This document shows, one piece after another, positions 1 through 8,040 of a stretch of DNA of 54,832 nt. The DNA is from Arsenicicoccus cauae (GTDB taxonomy: Bacteria > Actinomycetota > Actinomycetes > Actinomycetales > Dermatophilaceae): positions 1 through 54,832 of the forward strand of contig NZ_WLVL01000046.1 in assembly GCF_009707125.1 (NCBI RefSeq), written 5' to 3'. Both the position numbers and the translations under genes were made by a program. Within the stretch, counting starts at the first letter, position 1. The number at the start of each line of letters is the position of its first letter. The notes below the pieces were generated by a model, which searched no databases, was not told where the DNA came from, and was given only the letters and a program-made list of their open reading frames with translations.

Positions 1-6
1 CGCTTG

Positions 7-24
7 TGGACCAAACCCTCACGA
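7..24 (-). repeat. 18-bp edge repeat, left copy
   Basis: Read on the minus strand this is TCGTGAGGGTTTGGTCCA. The identical 18 bases occur on the plus strand at 54808-54825, so the copies are inverted relative to each other and both point out of the window. Each lies about 20-30 nt beyond the stop codon of the last gene on its side. Beyond the 18 bases the two copies diverge. Terminal inverted repeats of an insertion sequence, or another dispersed repeat, would explain this, but no transposase is inside the window. Confidence 0.5.
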
Positions 25-49
25 TCTGTGGGGTGGGGCGCTGGGCGCC

Positions 50-325
50 TCAGTGGTGGTGCGCGCTGTTGGTGAAGCGGTCCTTGGGGCCGCCGGCGCC
101 GTAACCGGCCTTGGCCATGCCGATGCCGACGATCGGGCCGGCCGCGAGGATGAGCGCGCCCACGGCGATCCAGAACCAGTTGGCGAAGACCACCGCGAGG
201 GACATCACGACCGCGCCGAGGAGCAGGACGCCCACGGCGGCCCAGGCGGCCATCGACTGGCCGTGCGTGTCGTGCGTCACCCGCTCGTTGGCGGAGGGGG
301 CGGAGTCGGGGCGGTCTTGGATCAT
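50..325 (-). CDS. HGxxPAAW-family small membrane protein
   Basis: A 91-residue protein with a short hydrophilic N-terminus carrying HGQSMAAW at about residues 21-28, close to the HGxxPAAW signature of a small actinobacterial family found in trp operons. Two hydrophobic helices follow (about 29-50 and 53-72), then a glycine-rich tail ending in HHH. Its start overlaps the stop of the upstream gene by 4 nt (ATGA), so it is translated as the last visible member of the hisI-trpE-TIGR02234 operon. The function of the family is not known to me; association with tryptophan genes is by context only. In related genomes trpC usually follows, but the window ends here. Confidence 0.82.
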   Translation of the reverse strand: MIQDRPDSAPSANERVTHDTHGQSMAAWAAVGVLLLGAVVMSLAVVFANWFWIAVGALILAAGPIVGIGMAKAGYGAGGPKDRFTNSAHHH

Positions 326-1008
326 CGGTCTGGCTCCTCGTCGGGGCGTGAGGGTCTGGTCTCTGCGGCGGGACGGTCTGGCGTCATTGTGTCAGGTCGG
401 CGGGGCTCGTGCGGTGCGGCGCCACCGGTGTCGCCGGCCCCGCCGGTGTCGTCCGTGTCACCGCGGCTCACCTCGTCCCAGAGGGACTCCTCACGAGCCG
501 GCGCCTGCTCGGGCGGGCCCGCCGCCGGGGAGTCGTAGCGGCCCGACAGCCCTCGGGTGCGACCAGCGAGCCGCAGCGCGGCCACGCCCGCGGCTGTCGG
601 CAGCAGCGTCGCGGCGAGCGCGGCCCACGCCGCCCAGGTCGCCGACGCGCTCACCCGTGGAGGCGAGGTGCGGCCGGTGCGGGTCGCGAGGTCGGCGGCC
701 AGCGGGGAGGCGGGGTCGGTGAGGAACCACCCGATCGCGGCCGCGCAGCCGAGCGCGGACGCCAGCAGCAGGGCCGCGGCGACCCGGCGCACCACCCGCC
801 CACCGGTGACGGCCACGACCGAGGCCGCACCGGCCGCGAGCGCCAGTGCCCCGGCGAGCGGCACCAGGGAGGAGCCGCTGGCGGTGACGGCGCGCCCCCC
901 GACGAGGGCGTCGGCGGAGCTGCCGGTGGCCCAGGGCTGGGTCGCCAGCCCCAGCACGACCCCCGCCCCCAGCACGGCCGGGAGCACGACCGACCGAGCG
1001 GGCGTCAC
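322..1008 (-). CDS. Trp biosynthesis-associated membrane protein (TIGR02234 family)
   Basis: A 228-residue membrane protein. Hydrophobic segments lie near residues 7-25, 47-68, 74-96 and 122-147, with the QPWATG motif near residue 24 in the first extracytoplasmic loop that is typical of TIGR02234. The last 80 residues are a charged, Gly/Pro/Asp-rich cytoplasmic tail with low complexity. The gene overlaps trpE upstream by 4 nt and the HGxxPAAW gene downstream by 4 nt, so all three are probably translationally coupled. The family is known from trp operons of actinobacteria; no biochemical activity is established to my knowledge. Confidence 0.85.
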   Translation of the reverse strand: MTPARSVVLPAVLGAGVVLGLATQPWATGSSADALVGGRAVTASGSSLVPLAGALALAAGAASVVAVTGGRVVRRVAAALLLASALGCAAAIGWFLTDPASPLAADLATRTGRTSPPRVSASATWAAWAALAATLLPTAAGVAALRLAGRTRGLSGRYDSPAAGPPEQAPAREESLWDEVSRGDTDDTGGAGDTGGAAPHEPRRPDTMTPDRPAAETRPSRPDEEPDR

Positions 1009-2552
1009 GGCGCCCGCAGCCCGGACGCCGCCGCGACCGCCCTCAGGGCCGCCGCGGCCTTGTTGCAGGACTCCTGGAACTCCAGCTCGGGGACCGAGTC
1101 CGCCACGATCCCGCCGCCCGCCTGCACGTGCGCGACGCCGTCGCGGATGAGCGCGGTGCGGATGGCGATCGCCATGTCGAGGTCGCCGTGGAAGTCGAGG
1201 TAGCCGACCACTCCCCCGTAGAGCCCGCGGCGGCTGGGCTCGAGCTCGTCGATCAGGCTGAGCGCGCGGGGCTTGGGCGCCCCGGACAGCGTGCCGGCGG
1301 GGAAGGTGGCGGCCAGGACGTCATACGCGCTCCGTCCCTGTGCGAGGCGACCGACGACCGTGGACTCGATGTGCATGATGTGGCTGTAGCGCCGGATCGT
1401 CATGAACTCCACCGTGTCGACCGTGCCGGCGTCGCAGACCCGCTGCAGGTCGTTGCGGGACAGGTCGACGAGCATGACGTGCTCGGAGCGCTCCTTGGGG
1501 TCGGCCAGCAGGTCCTTCTCGAGCTGGACGTCCTCCTCGGGACCGGCGCCGCGAGGGCGGGACCCGGCGATCGGGTGGGTGATGACGCGCCGCCCGGTGA
1601 CCTTGACCAGCGCCTCCGGCGAGGACCCGACGATGTCGTAGCTGCCGCCGTCGGGGTCGGGGCAGCGCAGGAGATACATGTAGGGGCTGGGGTTGGAGGC
1701 GCGCAGGACGCGATAGACGTCCAGGGCGTCGGCCGGGCAGGGCACGCTGAACCGCTGCGCCAGGACGACCTGGAAGACCTCGCCCGCCCGGATCGCCTCC
1801 TTGCCCTGCTCCACCATGGCGTGGAACTCCGACGGGGTCATGTTGCTCGTGGCCTCGGGGGCCGCCGGCTCGACGACCGCGACGGTGCTGGGCGCGGGGG
1901 CCGCCAGCTCGCGCACCATCCGGTCGAGCCGCTCCACCGCCCCGGCGTGCGCCTCGTCCACGCGCTCGTCCGTGTCGTCCACGTTGATCGCGTTGGCCAC
2001 CAGCAGGATCGAGCCGTCCGCGTGGTCCATCACCGCGAGGTCCGTCGCCAGCATCATGGCCAGCTCGGGCAGGCCGAGCACGTCCTCGGCGTGGTCGGGC
2101 ACACGCTCCCACCGGCGCACCGCGTCGTACCCGACGAAGCCCACCATGCCGCCGGTCAGCGGCGGGAGACCGGCCAGGGGCTCGGTGCCGAGCACCTCGA
2201 CCGTGTCGCGCAGGACCTCCACCGGGCTGCCGTCGGTGGGGATCCCCGCGGGCACGTCCCCGAGCCAGGTGGCCGACCCGCCGCGCTCGGTGAGGGTGGC
2301 CAGGCTGGCCGCCCCGACGATCGAGTAGCGCGACCACACGCCGCCGTGCTCCGCCGACTCGAACAGGAAGGTGCCGGGGCGGTCCTGGGCGAGCTTGCGG
2401 TAGACCGACAGCGGCGTCTCGGCGTCGGCCAGCAGCCGCCGCACGACGGGGATCACGCGGCGGTCCCGCGCCAGCTCGCGGAAGGTGTCAAGGCCCGGCC
2501 AGGTCGTCCCGAAGCCCAGGTCGGGGAGGTGCTCAGAGGCCTGGTCGGTCAC
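1005..2552 (-). CDS. trpE: Anthranilate synthase component I
   Basis: A 515-residue chorismate-utilising enzyme that makes anthranilate from chorismate with ammonia from the TrpG partner, the first step of tryptophan synthesis. The N-terminal domain carries LFES at residues 63-66 followed by SRYS, the tryptophan feedback-binding site, so it should be inhibited by tryptophan. The C-terminal chorismate-binding domain shows [49 protein letters not shown] and GLYGG(V)VGY motifs in the expected order. Length is normal. It overlaps hisI by 4 nt (ATGA), forming a hisI-trpE operon. No trp leader peptide or attenuator is visible because the gene has no separate leader; TrpG is not in the window. Confidence 0.97.
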   Translation of the reverse strand: MTDQASEHLPDLGFGTTWPGLDTFRELARDRRVIPVVRRLLADAETPLSVYRKLAQDRPGTFLFESAEHGGVWSRYSIVGAASLATLTERGGSATWLGDVPAGIPTDGSPVEVLRDTVEVLGTEPLAGLPPLTGGMVGFVGYDAVRRWERVPDHAEDVLGLPELAMMLATDLAVMDHADGSILLVANAINVDDTDERVDEAHAGAVERLDRMVRELAAPAPSTVAVVEPAAPEATSNMTPSEFHAMVEQGKEAIRAGEVFQVVLAQRFSVPCPADALDVYRVLRASNPSPYMYLLRCPDPDGGSYDIVGSSPEALVKVTGRRVITHPIAGSRPRGAGPEEDVQLEKDLLADPKERSEHVMLVDLSRNDLQRVCDAGTVDTVEFMTIRRYSHIMHIESTVVGRLAQGRSAYDVLAATFPAGTLSGAPKPRALSLIDELEPSRRGLYGGVVGYLDFHGDLDMAIAIRTALIRDGVAHVQAGGGIVADSVPELEFQESCNKAAAALRAVAAASGLRAP

Positions 2553-2929
2553 GGTCGGTTCCCTTCTGCCGCAGGCAGATCGGTGTGGAAGCAGGTCCGC
2601 TGCCCGGTGTGGCAGGCCGCGCCGACCTGGTCCACGCGCACCAGCAGCGCGTCGCCGTCGCAGTCGATCGCGACGCCCTTGACGTGCTGCGCGTGCCCGG
2701 AGGCGTCCCCCTTGCGCCAGTACTCACGACGGCTGCGGCTCCAGAAGGTCACTCGCCCCTCGGTCAGCGTCCGCCGTAGCGCCTCGTCGTCCATCCACCC
2801 CACCATGAGCACCTCCCCCGTGTCGTGCTGCTGCACGACCGCCGCGACCAGTCCGTGGTCGTCGCGCTTGAGGCGGCTCGCGATGGTCGGGTCCAGGGCG
2901 GGTGGCCGTATGGCGGCGTCGGGGGTCAC
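2549..2929 (-). CDS. hisI: Phosphoribosyl-AMP cyclohydrolase
   Basis: A 126-residue monofunctional HisI that opens the purine ring of phosphoribosyl-AMP in histidine synthesis. It shows the family sequence VGWMDDEAL, the [12 protein letters not shown] segment, the metal-binding CDGDA motif and the C-terminal zinc cysteines in [14 protein letters not shown]. The partner pyrophosphatase HisE is a separate gene at 10682-10945. The GTG start at 2929 is preceded by CACAAT with a gap of exactly 6 nt, suggesting a leaderless mRNA. The stop overlaps the trpE start, linking histidine and tryptophan genes in one transcript. Confidence 0.96.
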   Translation of the reverse strand: MTPDAAIRPPALDPTIASRLKRDDHGLVAAVVQQHDTGEVLMVGWMDDEALRRTLTEGRVTFWSRSRREYWRKGDASGHAQHVKGVAIDCDGDALLVRVDQVGAACHTGQRTCFHTDLPAAEGNRP

Positions 2930-2935
2930 CAGGTC

Positions 2936-2941
2936 ATTGTG
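2936..2941 (-). promoter_or_regulatory. Putative -10 hexamer of hisI (leaderless)
   Basis: CACAAT on the minus strand ends 6 nt before the GTG start of hisI and there is no Shine-Dalgarno between. The layout matches several other genes in this window. Confidence 0.45.
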
Positions 2942-2962
2942 CCAAGTCGACCGGGTGCCCGG

Positions 2963-3130
2963 TCACCCCGTCTCGTGGGCGAGCACGTGCCTCAGGAAGG
3001 CCAGCGAGCGCAGCCGCAGCTCGTCGATCCGCTGCTGCGACCAGTAGGCGCGCTCTTCGGTCTCGGTGATGTCCTGGGCCGCTTGGCACGCATCCTCCGA
3101 GTCCAGCACGCCGGGAGGCTCCGGGGCCAC
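2963..3130 (-). CDS. Small hypothetical protein (55 aa)
   Basis: A short minus-strand ORF between hisI and the divergent TIGR03085 gene. I chose GTG at 3130; a second GTG at 3109 would give 48 residues. The predicted product contains SEDACQAAQDITETEERAYW and continues as an amphipathic, charged helix ending in HVLAHETG. Nearly every third codon position is G or C, as in genuine genes here, and the amino-acid composition is protein-like rather than Arg/Pro/Ala-rich like shadow frames. No Shine-Dalgarno is obvious. The stop lies 33 nt from the hisI start. I do not recognise the family. Confidence 0.35.
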   Translation of the reverse strand: MAPEPPGVLDSEDACQAAQDITETEERAYWSQQRIDELRLRSLAFLRHVLAHETG

Positions 3131-3142
3131 CGGGTTCGGTGC

Positions 3143-3148
3143 CAGGAT
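3143..3148 (+). promoter_or_regulatory. Putative -10 hexamer of the TIGR03085 gene (leaderless)
   Basis: CAGGAT ends 6 nt before the ATG at 3155, without a ribosome-binding site in between. Confidence 0.4.
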
Positions 3149-3154
3149 GGGGTC

Positions 3155-3793
3155 ATGACCTCGCTCGCCCACGCCCAGCGCCAGGCCCTGTCCGACCTCT
3201 TCGACCGCGTGGGGCCCGACGCCCCCACCCTCGACGAGGGGTGGACGACGCGCGACCTCGCCGCTCACCTCGCGACCCGTGACCGCCGCCCCGACGCCAT
3301 GCCCGGCATCCTGGTCCCGGCACTCTCGGGCCACACCGACGCGGTGCAGCAGTCGTATGCCGCGCGCCCCTGGCCGGAGCTGGTCGACCTCGTGCGCTTC
3401 GGACCCCCGGCCTACGCCCCGACCCGCATCCCCGCCATCGCCGAGCGGGTCAACCTGGCGGAGTTCTACATCCATCACGAGGACGTGCTCCGCGCCCAGG
3501 AGCCCCGGGCGCAGGTCCCCATGACGCCCGAGCTCGAGGCGGCCCTGTGGCGGATGGTCTCGACGATGGGCCGGATGACCCTGCTGCGCTGCAAGGTCGG
3601 AGTCACCGTGGTGGCGCCGGGGCACGACGAGCAGGTGCTGCGCAAGCCCACCGGGGCGAGTGCGGTCTCGCTCACGGGTCGACCGGGCGATCTCCTGCTC
3701 TATCTGTCCGGGCGGACGGCGGCCGCCGACGTGACCGTCGAGGGCTCCCCCGAGGCGGACCGGGCGTTCCGTCAGACGCCGCTCGGCCTCTGA
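3155..3793 (+). CDS. TIGR03085-family metal-binding protein (DinB/maleylpyruvate isomerase-like fold)
   Basis: A 212-residue protein with the four-helix DinB-like layout of the TIGR03085 family. Conserved-looking pieces are the N-terminal DLAAHLATRDRRPDAMPG segment (metal-binding His near residue 39) and IHHEDVLRAQEP near residue 108, which carries further histidines. The C-terminal third resembles the mixed alpha/beta tail of mycothiol-dependent maleylpyruvate isomerase relatives (SLTGRPGDLLLYLSGR). A mycothiol-related or metal-dependent reaction is plausible from the family but the substrate is unknown. ATG at 3155 was chosen because of the -10 hexamer 6 nt upstream and because upstream codons lose the coding bias. 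It sits alone on the plus strand between hisF and hisI, convergent with hisF. Confidence 0.85.
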   Translation: MTSLAHAQRQALSDLFDRVGPDAPTLDEGWTTRDLAAHLATRDRRPDAMPGILVPALSGHTDAVQQSYAARPWPELVDLVRFGPPAYAPTRIPAIAERVNLAEFYIHHEDVLRAQEPRAQVPMTPELEAALWRMVSTMGRMTLLRCKVGVTVVAPGHDEQVLRKPTGASAVSLTGRPGDLLLYLSGRTAAADVTVEGSPEADRAFRQTPLGL

Positions 3794-3802
3794 CCGCCCC
3801 GC

Positions 3803-4576
3803 TCAGCGGACCTCGTGCCCGGCGGCGCGCAACGCGTCCTTGACCTGACCGATCGTCAGCTCGCCGTAGTGGAAGACGCTGGCGGCGAGCACGGCGTCGG
3901 CCCCCGCCTCGACGGCCGGGGCGAAGTGCTCGAGGGCGCCCGCGCCGCCGGACGCGATCAGCGGGACGCGCACCTCCCGCCGCACGAGCCGGATCAGCTC
4001 GAGGTCGAAGCCGTCCTTGGTGCCGTCGGCGTCCATGGAGTTCAGCAGGATCTCCCCCGCGCCGAGCCGCTCGGCCCGGGCGCACCACTCCACGGCGTCG
4101 ATGCCCGTGCCCCGCTTGCCACCATGCGTGGTGACCTCGAACCCCTCGACCACCCGGCCCTGCTCGTCGCGCCGGCGACGCACGTCGGCCGAGAGCACGA
4201 GCACCTGGTTGCCGAACCGGTCGGCGATCTCGCTGATCACCTCGGGACGGGCGATCGCGGCGGTGTTGACCCCGACCTTGTCGGCGCCGGCTCGCAGCAG
4301 CCGGTCGACGTCCTCGGGGGTGCGCACTCCCCCGCCGACGGTCAACGGGATGAACACCTGCTCCGCGCAGTGCCGCACCATCTCGTATGTCGTCTCCCGG
4401 TTGCCCGAGCTCGCGGTCACGTCGAGGAAGGTCAGCTCGTCGGCGCCCTGCGCGTCATAGCTGCGGGCCAGCTCGACGGGGTCGCCGGCGTCGCGGAGGT
4501 TCTCGAAGTTGACGCCCTTGACGACGCGTCCGGCGTCGACGTCCAGGCAGGGGATGACACGGATCGCGACAGGCAC
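3803..4576 (-). CDS. hisF: Imidazole glycerol phosphate synthase cyclase subunit
   Basis: A 257-residue (beta/alpha)8 barrel that, with HisH, forms IGP and AICAR from PRFAR. It opens with [20 protein letters not shown], containing the catalytic Asp of strand 1, and carries [10 protein letters not shown] with the second catalytic Asp, [10 protein letters not shown] and [11 protein letters not shown] phosphate-binding loops. Length is typical. HisH and HisA are not in this window, so the his genes are scattered. The GTG start is preceded by TAGGAT with a 6-nt gap. It is divergent from the kinase-like gene at 4624, the two starts being only 47 nt apart. Confidence 0.97.
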   Translation of the reverse strand: MPVAIRVIPCLDVDAGRVVKGVNFENLRDAGDPVELARSYDAQGADELTFLDVTASSGNRETTYEMVRHCAEQVFIPLTVGGGVRTPEDVDRLLRAGADKVGVNTAAIARPEVISEIADRFGNQVLVLSADVRRRRDEQGRVVEGFEVTTHGGKRGTGIDAVEWCARAERLGAGEILLNSMDADGTKDGFDLELIRLVRREVRVPLIASGGAGALEHFAPAVEAGADAVLAASVFHYGELTIGQVKDALRAAGHEVR

Positions 4577-4582
4577 CAGCAG

Positions 4583-4617
4583 ATCCTATCCGGGCGGCCC
4601 ACCGGTGTGCCTAGGCT
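4583..4617. promoter_or_regulatory. Divergent leaderless promoters of hisF and the kinase-like gene
   Basis: Minus-strand TAGGAT (4583-4588) lies 6 nt before the hisF GTG; plus-strand TAGGCT (4612-4617) lies 6 nt before the GTG at 4624. The space between is too short for Shine-Dalgarno leaders, so both mRNAs probably begin at the start codon. Each promoter's upstream elements must overlap the other gene's promoter. Confidence 0.5.
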
Positions 4618-4623
4618 CGGTCC

Positions 4624-5196
4624 GTGCCTCCCCTCGCCAGCGCCGCCACCCGGCTGGTCACCATCGCCAGGCGGCGACCCGCCCTGCCCTGCGGCACCCG
4701 GGTCGTGGCGGTCGACGGGCCGAGCGGCTCCGGCAAGACCACGCTCGCGGCGCACCTGGAGGCGCACCTGCGCCGGACGGGCGGCCACGTCGTCGTCGTG
4801 CACATGGACGACCTCTATCCCGGCTGGGACGGTCTGGCCGCCGCGGTGACCCTGCTCTCGTCCCAGGTCGTCGAGCCGCTGGCGCAGGGGCGGGACGGCG
4901 CCTACCAGCGCTACGACTGGGCGCGCGGCGCCTACGCCGAGCGGCACGAGATTCTTTGCGCCACAGCCTGGCTCGTCGTCGAGGGCGTGGGGTGCGGGGC
5001 GGACGTCATACGGCCTCGGCTGGCGGCCCTGGCCTGGCTGGAGGCGGACCGCGAGACCCGCAGGCGTCGGGGGCTCGAGCGCGACGGCGAGTCCTACGCC
5101 CCGCACTGGGAGCGCTGGGCCGGCCAGGAGTCCGCGCACTTCGCCGGGCACGCGACCCGGGAGCACGCCGACCTGGTCGTGGATACGGGACAATGA
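4624..5196 (+). CDS. Uridine kinase-like P-loop ATPase
   Basis: A 190-residue protein with a Walker A loop DGPSGSGKTTLA at about residues 36-47, followed by VVVVHMDDLYPGW, the Asp-containing strand 2 seen in uridine/pantothenate-kinase-like proteins. A later VVEGVG strand and an arginine-rich EADRETRRRRGLERD segment resemble the lid region. This actinobacterial family is usually annotated as uridine kinase or AAA-family ATPase; substrate is unproven. It is shorter than canonical Udk. The GTG start is preceded by TAGGCT at 6 nt. A tiny ORF and a FUSC-like gene follow closely and may be co-transcribed. Confidence 0.8.
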   Translation: MPPLASAATRLVTIARRRPALPCGTRVVAVDGPSGSGKTTLAAHLEAHLRRTGGHVVVVHMDDLYPGWDGLAAAVTLLSSQVVEPLAQGRDGAYQRYDWARGAYAERHEILCATAWLVVEGVGCGADVIRPRLAALAWLEADRETRRRRGLERDGESYAPHWERWAGQESAHFAGHATREHADLVVDTGQ

Positions 5197-5200
5197 GCCG

Positions 5201-5317
5201 GTGGGCAACGAACCGAAGGGCACGAAGGACGCGGTCACCCGCTCCTCGAAGGACCGCACGGGGCGCACGGTCGAGGAGTGGGTGGCGCTGGTTCTGGCCG
5301 CCTACGAGCAGAACTGA
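5201..5317 (+). CDS. Tiny hypothetical protein (38 aa)
   Basis: GTG at 5201, four bases after the stop of the kinase-like gene; stop TGA at 5315-5317, one base before the GTG of the next gene. The product is hydrophilic at first and ends in an amphipathic helix (RTGRTVEEWVALVLAAYEQN). Almost all third codon positions are G/C, and the head-to-tail spacing fits an operon member. I do not recognise a family, and the evidence is only codon bias and position. Confidence 0.4.
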   Translation: MGNEPKGTKDAVTRSSKDRTGRTVEEWVALVLAAYEQN

Positions 5318-5318
5318 C

Positions 5319-6497
5319 GTGGGCGCCACCCGTCAGGTCCGCTGGGGCGAGCGCGCGGCCGACCTCGGCCGGTCGTCCGCGCGCGTGTCGCGGCGAGGGG
5401 CGCTGCGCAGCGCGCGGCGCCTGCGTCAGCGGCTGTTCTTCATCGCCCAGTGCGCACTCGCCGCCATGACCGCCTACTCCATCGCGCACTACGGCTTCGA
5501 CGTCGGCGTGCCGCTGTTCGCCCCCGTCGCCGCGATCGTGGCGCTCGGCATGACCTACGGCCAGCGGCTGCGGCGCGCGATCGAGATCACCGTCGGCGTG
5601 GCGGTGGGCGCCTTCATCGGCGAGTCCTTCGTGCACCTGTTCGGGATCGGCCCCTGGCAGATCCTCCTGATCGTCAGTGCCGGTATGACGATCGCCACGC
5701 TGCTCGGCGCCGGCACCCTCATGGCCAACCAGGCAGGCATCCAGGGCATGATCGTCGCCCTGCTGGCCGCGGCGCCGCAGGGCGCCTTCGGTCGCTGGTT
5801 CGAGGCGCTCGTGGGCGCGGTCGTGGCCCTGGTGTTCGCGTCCCTGGTGCCCAGCTCGTCCCTGGTCAAGCCGCGCAGCCAGGCGAGCAAGATCCTCGAC
5901 GCCATCGGCGACCTGCTGCACACCACCTCCTCCGCCCTGCGCGACGACGACCTCGACGCCTGTGAGGAGGCGCTGGCCGCGGCCCGCGCCACCGAGCGTG
6001 ACCTGACGGCGCTGCGCGGCTTCTCCGCGGACAGCCTCGAGGTGATGCGGGTGACCCCCTTCCACCGGCGCCACCGGCCGGCGGTGGAGGAGGTCGCCAA
6101 CCTCATGGAGCCGATGGACCGTGCCATCCGCAACATGCGGGTGCTGATCCGCCGCGCCACCGTCGCGCTGCAGAACGCCGAGCACGTCCCCGACCGCTAC
6201 ACCGACGCCATCGACCGGCTCGCCGAGGCGGTCGACCACATCTCCGACGCCCTCAGCGCCGGCGAGCTGTCGGAGGAGCTGGAGCCGGAGCTGCTCGAGA
6301 TCGGGCGGCTGACCCGCGACCCCGACCCGGACGCCACGCTGTCCGCCGAGGTGATCCGGGCGCAGCTGCGGTCCATCGTCGTCGACCTGCTGCAGGTGCT
6401 CGGCCTGTCCTTCGACGCCGCCCAGCACGAGATCCGGCGCGTGCTGGAGGCCGACCTCGGCAAGGACACGCCCCACCGACAACCGAGTAGCGAGTAG
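5319..6497 (+). CDS. FUSC/aromatic acid exporter-family membrane protein
   Basis: A 392-residue protein. After about 30 basic residues come several hydrophobic helices (about 34-55, 59-77, 84-104, 110-130, 136-152 and 163-185), with a GxxxG-rich pattern (VGVAVGAFIGE) typical of FUSC/ArAE (DUF939-like) half-proteins. A cytoplasmic helical domain of roughly 200 residues follows, rich in Glu, Arg and Leu. Members are linked to efflux of aromatic acids, but the substrate cannot be read from sequence. GTG at 5319 directly follows the tiny ORF; an upstream read-through frame lacks coding character. The stop codon lies in a triple GAGTAGC repeat. Confidence 0.8.
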   Translation: MGATRQVRWGERAADLGRSSARVSRRGALRSARRLRQRLFFIAQCALAAMTAYSIAHYGFDVGVPLFAPVAAIVALGMTYGQRLRRAIEITVGVAVGAFIGESFVHLFGIGPWQILLIVSAGMTIATLLGAGTLMANQAGIQGMIVALLAAAPQGAFGRWFEALVGAVVALVFASLVPSSSLVKPRSQASKILDAIGDLLHTTSSALRDDDLDACEEALAAARATERDLTALRGFSADSLEVMRVTPFHRRHRPAVEEVANLMEPMDRAIRNMRVLIRRATVALQNAEHVPDRYTDAIDRLAEAVDHISDALSAGELSEELEPELLEIGRLTRDPDPDATLSAEVIRAQLRSIVVDLLQVLGLSFDAAQHEIRRVLEADLGKDTPHRQPSSE

Positions 6498-6505
6498 CGA
6501 GTAGC
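6485..6505 (+). repeat. GAGTAGC x3 over the FUSC-like stop codon
   Basis: Three exact tandem 7-mers cover the last codons and the TAG stop of the FUSC-like gene. Because 7 is not a multiple of 3, copy-number change would alter the C-terminus by a few residues. Looks like replication slippage. Confidence 0.7.
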
Positions 6506-6508
6506 CCC

Positions 6509-7996
6509 TCAGCGCCGGCGTCGCGCCTCGCCGTCGTTCTTGCCGTCCTCGACGTCGTCCTCGACGTCGTCCTCGACGTAGTCCTCGTCGACGTACATCC
6601 CGGGGGTGTCCAGGACGAGGCTGCTGCCCCCGGCGGTGTCGCGCAGGTGCCGCGGCGCGACCGCGTGCGCGAGGTGGTAGAGCGCGACGGTGACGACGGT
6701 GCCCAGAGCGATGCCGCCGAGGGTGAAGTCGTCGGTGATCCGCAGCGAGGTGTCCCCGATCCCGATGATGATGCCGGCCGCGACGGGGACCAGGTTGACG
6801 GGGTTGCCGAAGTCGACGCCGTTCTCCTTCCAGATCTTGGCGCCGAGCAGGCCGATCATGCCGTAGAGCACCACGCAGATGCCGCCGAGGACGCCTCCCG
6901 GGGTGGCGGAGATGATCGCGCCGAACTTCGGGGAGAAGCCGAACACGATCGCCACCAGGGCTGCCACGACGTATGCGGCCGTGGAGTAGACGCGGGTGGC
7001 GGCCATGACGCCGATGTTCTCGGCATACGTGGTGGTGGGACCGGCCCCCACCCCCGTGGCGAGGACGGACCCCAGCCCGTCGGCCATGATGGCCCTGCCC
7101 ATCTCCTGGTCGAGGGGCGCCCCCGTCATCTCTGCGACGGCCTTGACGTGGCCGGTGTTCTCGGCGATGAGGGCGATGACGACGGGCAGGGCGAGCAGGG
7201 CGTAGGCGAGGGAGAACTGCGGCAGGTGCCAGCCGACCGTGGTGCCGGACGTGGCGGGCGGGAAGCCGAACCACGGGGCTGCGCTCACGGCCGACCAGTC
7301 GACGCGGAGGTGCTCGACGACGCCGGTGGGGTTCTGCGCGGAGACTGCGCCGGGCTGGAAGCTCGTGATGGGGCCGGCCACGAGGTCGAGGACCCAGGAC
7401 ACGGCATACCCGATCAGCAGGGCGAGGAAGATCGCGACCCGGGACAGGAACCCCCGCACGCCGACGTTGAGCAGCACGACGACCAGCATCACGACCAGCG
7501 CCACCCACTGGTCCTGCGGCCAGTAGGTGCGGGCGACCACGGGCGCAAGGTTGAAGCCGATGAGCATGACGACCGCGCCCGTCACGACGGGCGGCAGCGT
7601 GCGGTGGATCACGGTGGCGCCGGCGAGGTGGATGACGACACCCACGACGGCGAGGGCGACCCCGCACCAGAGCATCGCCCCGGAGACGTGCGCCGGGGAC
7701 CCGCCCGCGGCATAGATGGCGGTCGCCACCCCGACGAACGAGGCCGACGAGCCCAGGTAGCTCGGCACCCGACCGCGCACGATCGCGAGGAACAGCAGCG
7801 TCGCGACGCCGCTCATCATCACCGCGAGCTGCGGGTTGAGCCCCATGAGGATCGGGAAGACGAAGGTCGCACCGAACATCGCCACGACGTGCTGGGCGCC
7901 CAGCCCGATGGTCTTGCCCCAGCCGAGCCGCTCGTGCGGGGCCACCACGGCTCCCGGTTCCAGGACTCCCCCGTTGTGCAGCGTCCACAGCGCCAT
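6509..7996 (-). CDS. uraA: Uracil/xanthine permease (NCS2 family)
   Basis: A 495-residue integral membrane protein of the nucleobase-cation symporter-2 family, importing uracil or xanthine with protons. The N-terminus contains LGAQHVVAMFGATFVFPI, the conserved QH motif of TM1. Further family motifs are SSASFVG, AENTGHVKAVAEMTG (the substrate-site Glu in TM8) and GAGPTTTYAENIGVMAATRV (TM10 region). Around 14 hydrophobic segments are present. The C-terminal tail is acidic and repetitive (VEDDVEDDVED), encoded by a tandem 12-nt repeat. Uracil rather than xanthine is suggested by the AENTGH motif. Upstream a TAGGAT box and a GAGGAG ribosome-binding site give a conventional short leader. Confidence 0.92.
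   Translation of the reverse strand: MALWTLHNGGVLEPGAVVAPHERLGWGKTIGLGAQHVVAMFGATFVFPILMGLNPQLAVMMSGVATLLFLAIVRGRVPSYLGSSASFVGVATAIYAAGGSPAHVSGAMLWCGVALAVVGVVIHLAGATVIHRTLPPVVTGAVVMLIGFNLAPVVARTYWPQDQWVALVVMLVVVLLNVGVRGFLSRVAIFLALLIGYAVSWVLDLVAGPITSFQPGAVSAQNPTGVVEHLRVDWSAVSAAPWFGFPPATSGTTVGWHLPQFSLAYALLALPVVIALIAENTGHVKAVAEMTGAPLDQEMGRAIMADGLGSVLATGVGAGPTTTYAENIGVMAATRVYSTAAYVVAALVAIVFGFSPKFGAIISATPGGVLGGICVVLYGMIGLLGAKIWKENGVDFGNPVNLVPVAAGIIIGIGDTSLRITDDFTLGGIALGTVVTVALYHLAHAVAPRHLRDTAGGSSLVLDTPGMYVDEDYVEDDVEDDVEDGKNDGEARRRR
6545..6580 (-). repeat. 12-nt tandem repeat in the uraA 3' end
   Basis: Three copies of GTCCTCGACGTC (plus strand; last copy differs in its final base) encode repeated EDDV/VEDD units in the acidic C-terminal tail of the permease. 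The length keeps frame, so copy number could vary without disrupting the gene. Confidence 0.8.
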
Positions 7997-8040
7997 CAGG
8001 TCATGCTCCTCGCCGGCCGGAGCGTCCGGCCCGCGTCATC

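Noticed and set aside
2553-2560. trp attenuator or leader peptide before trpE
   Set aside because: trpE overlaps hisI by 4 nt, leaving no leader region.
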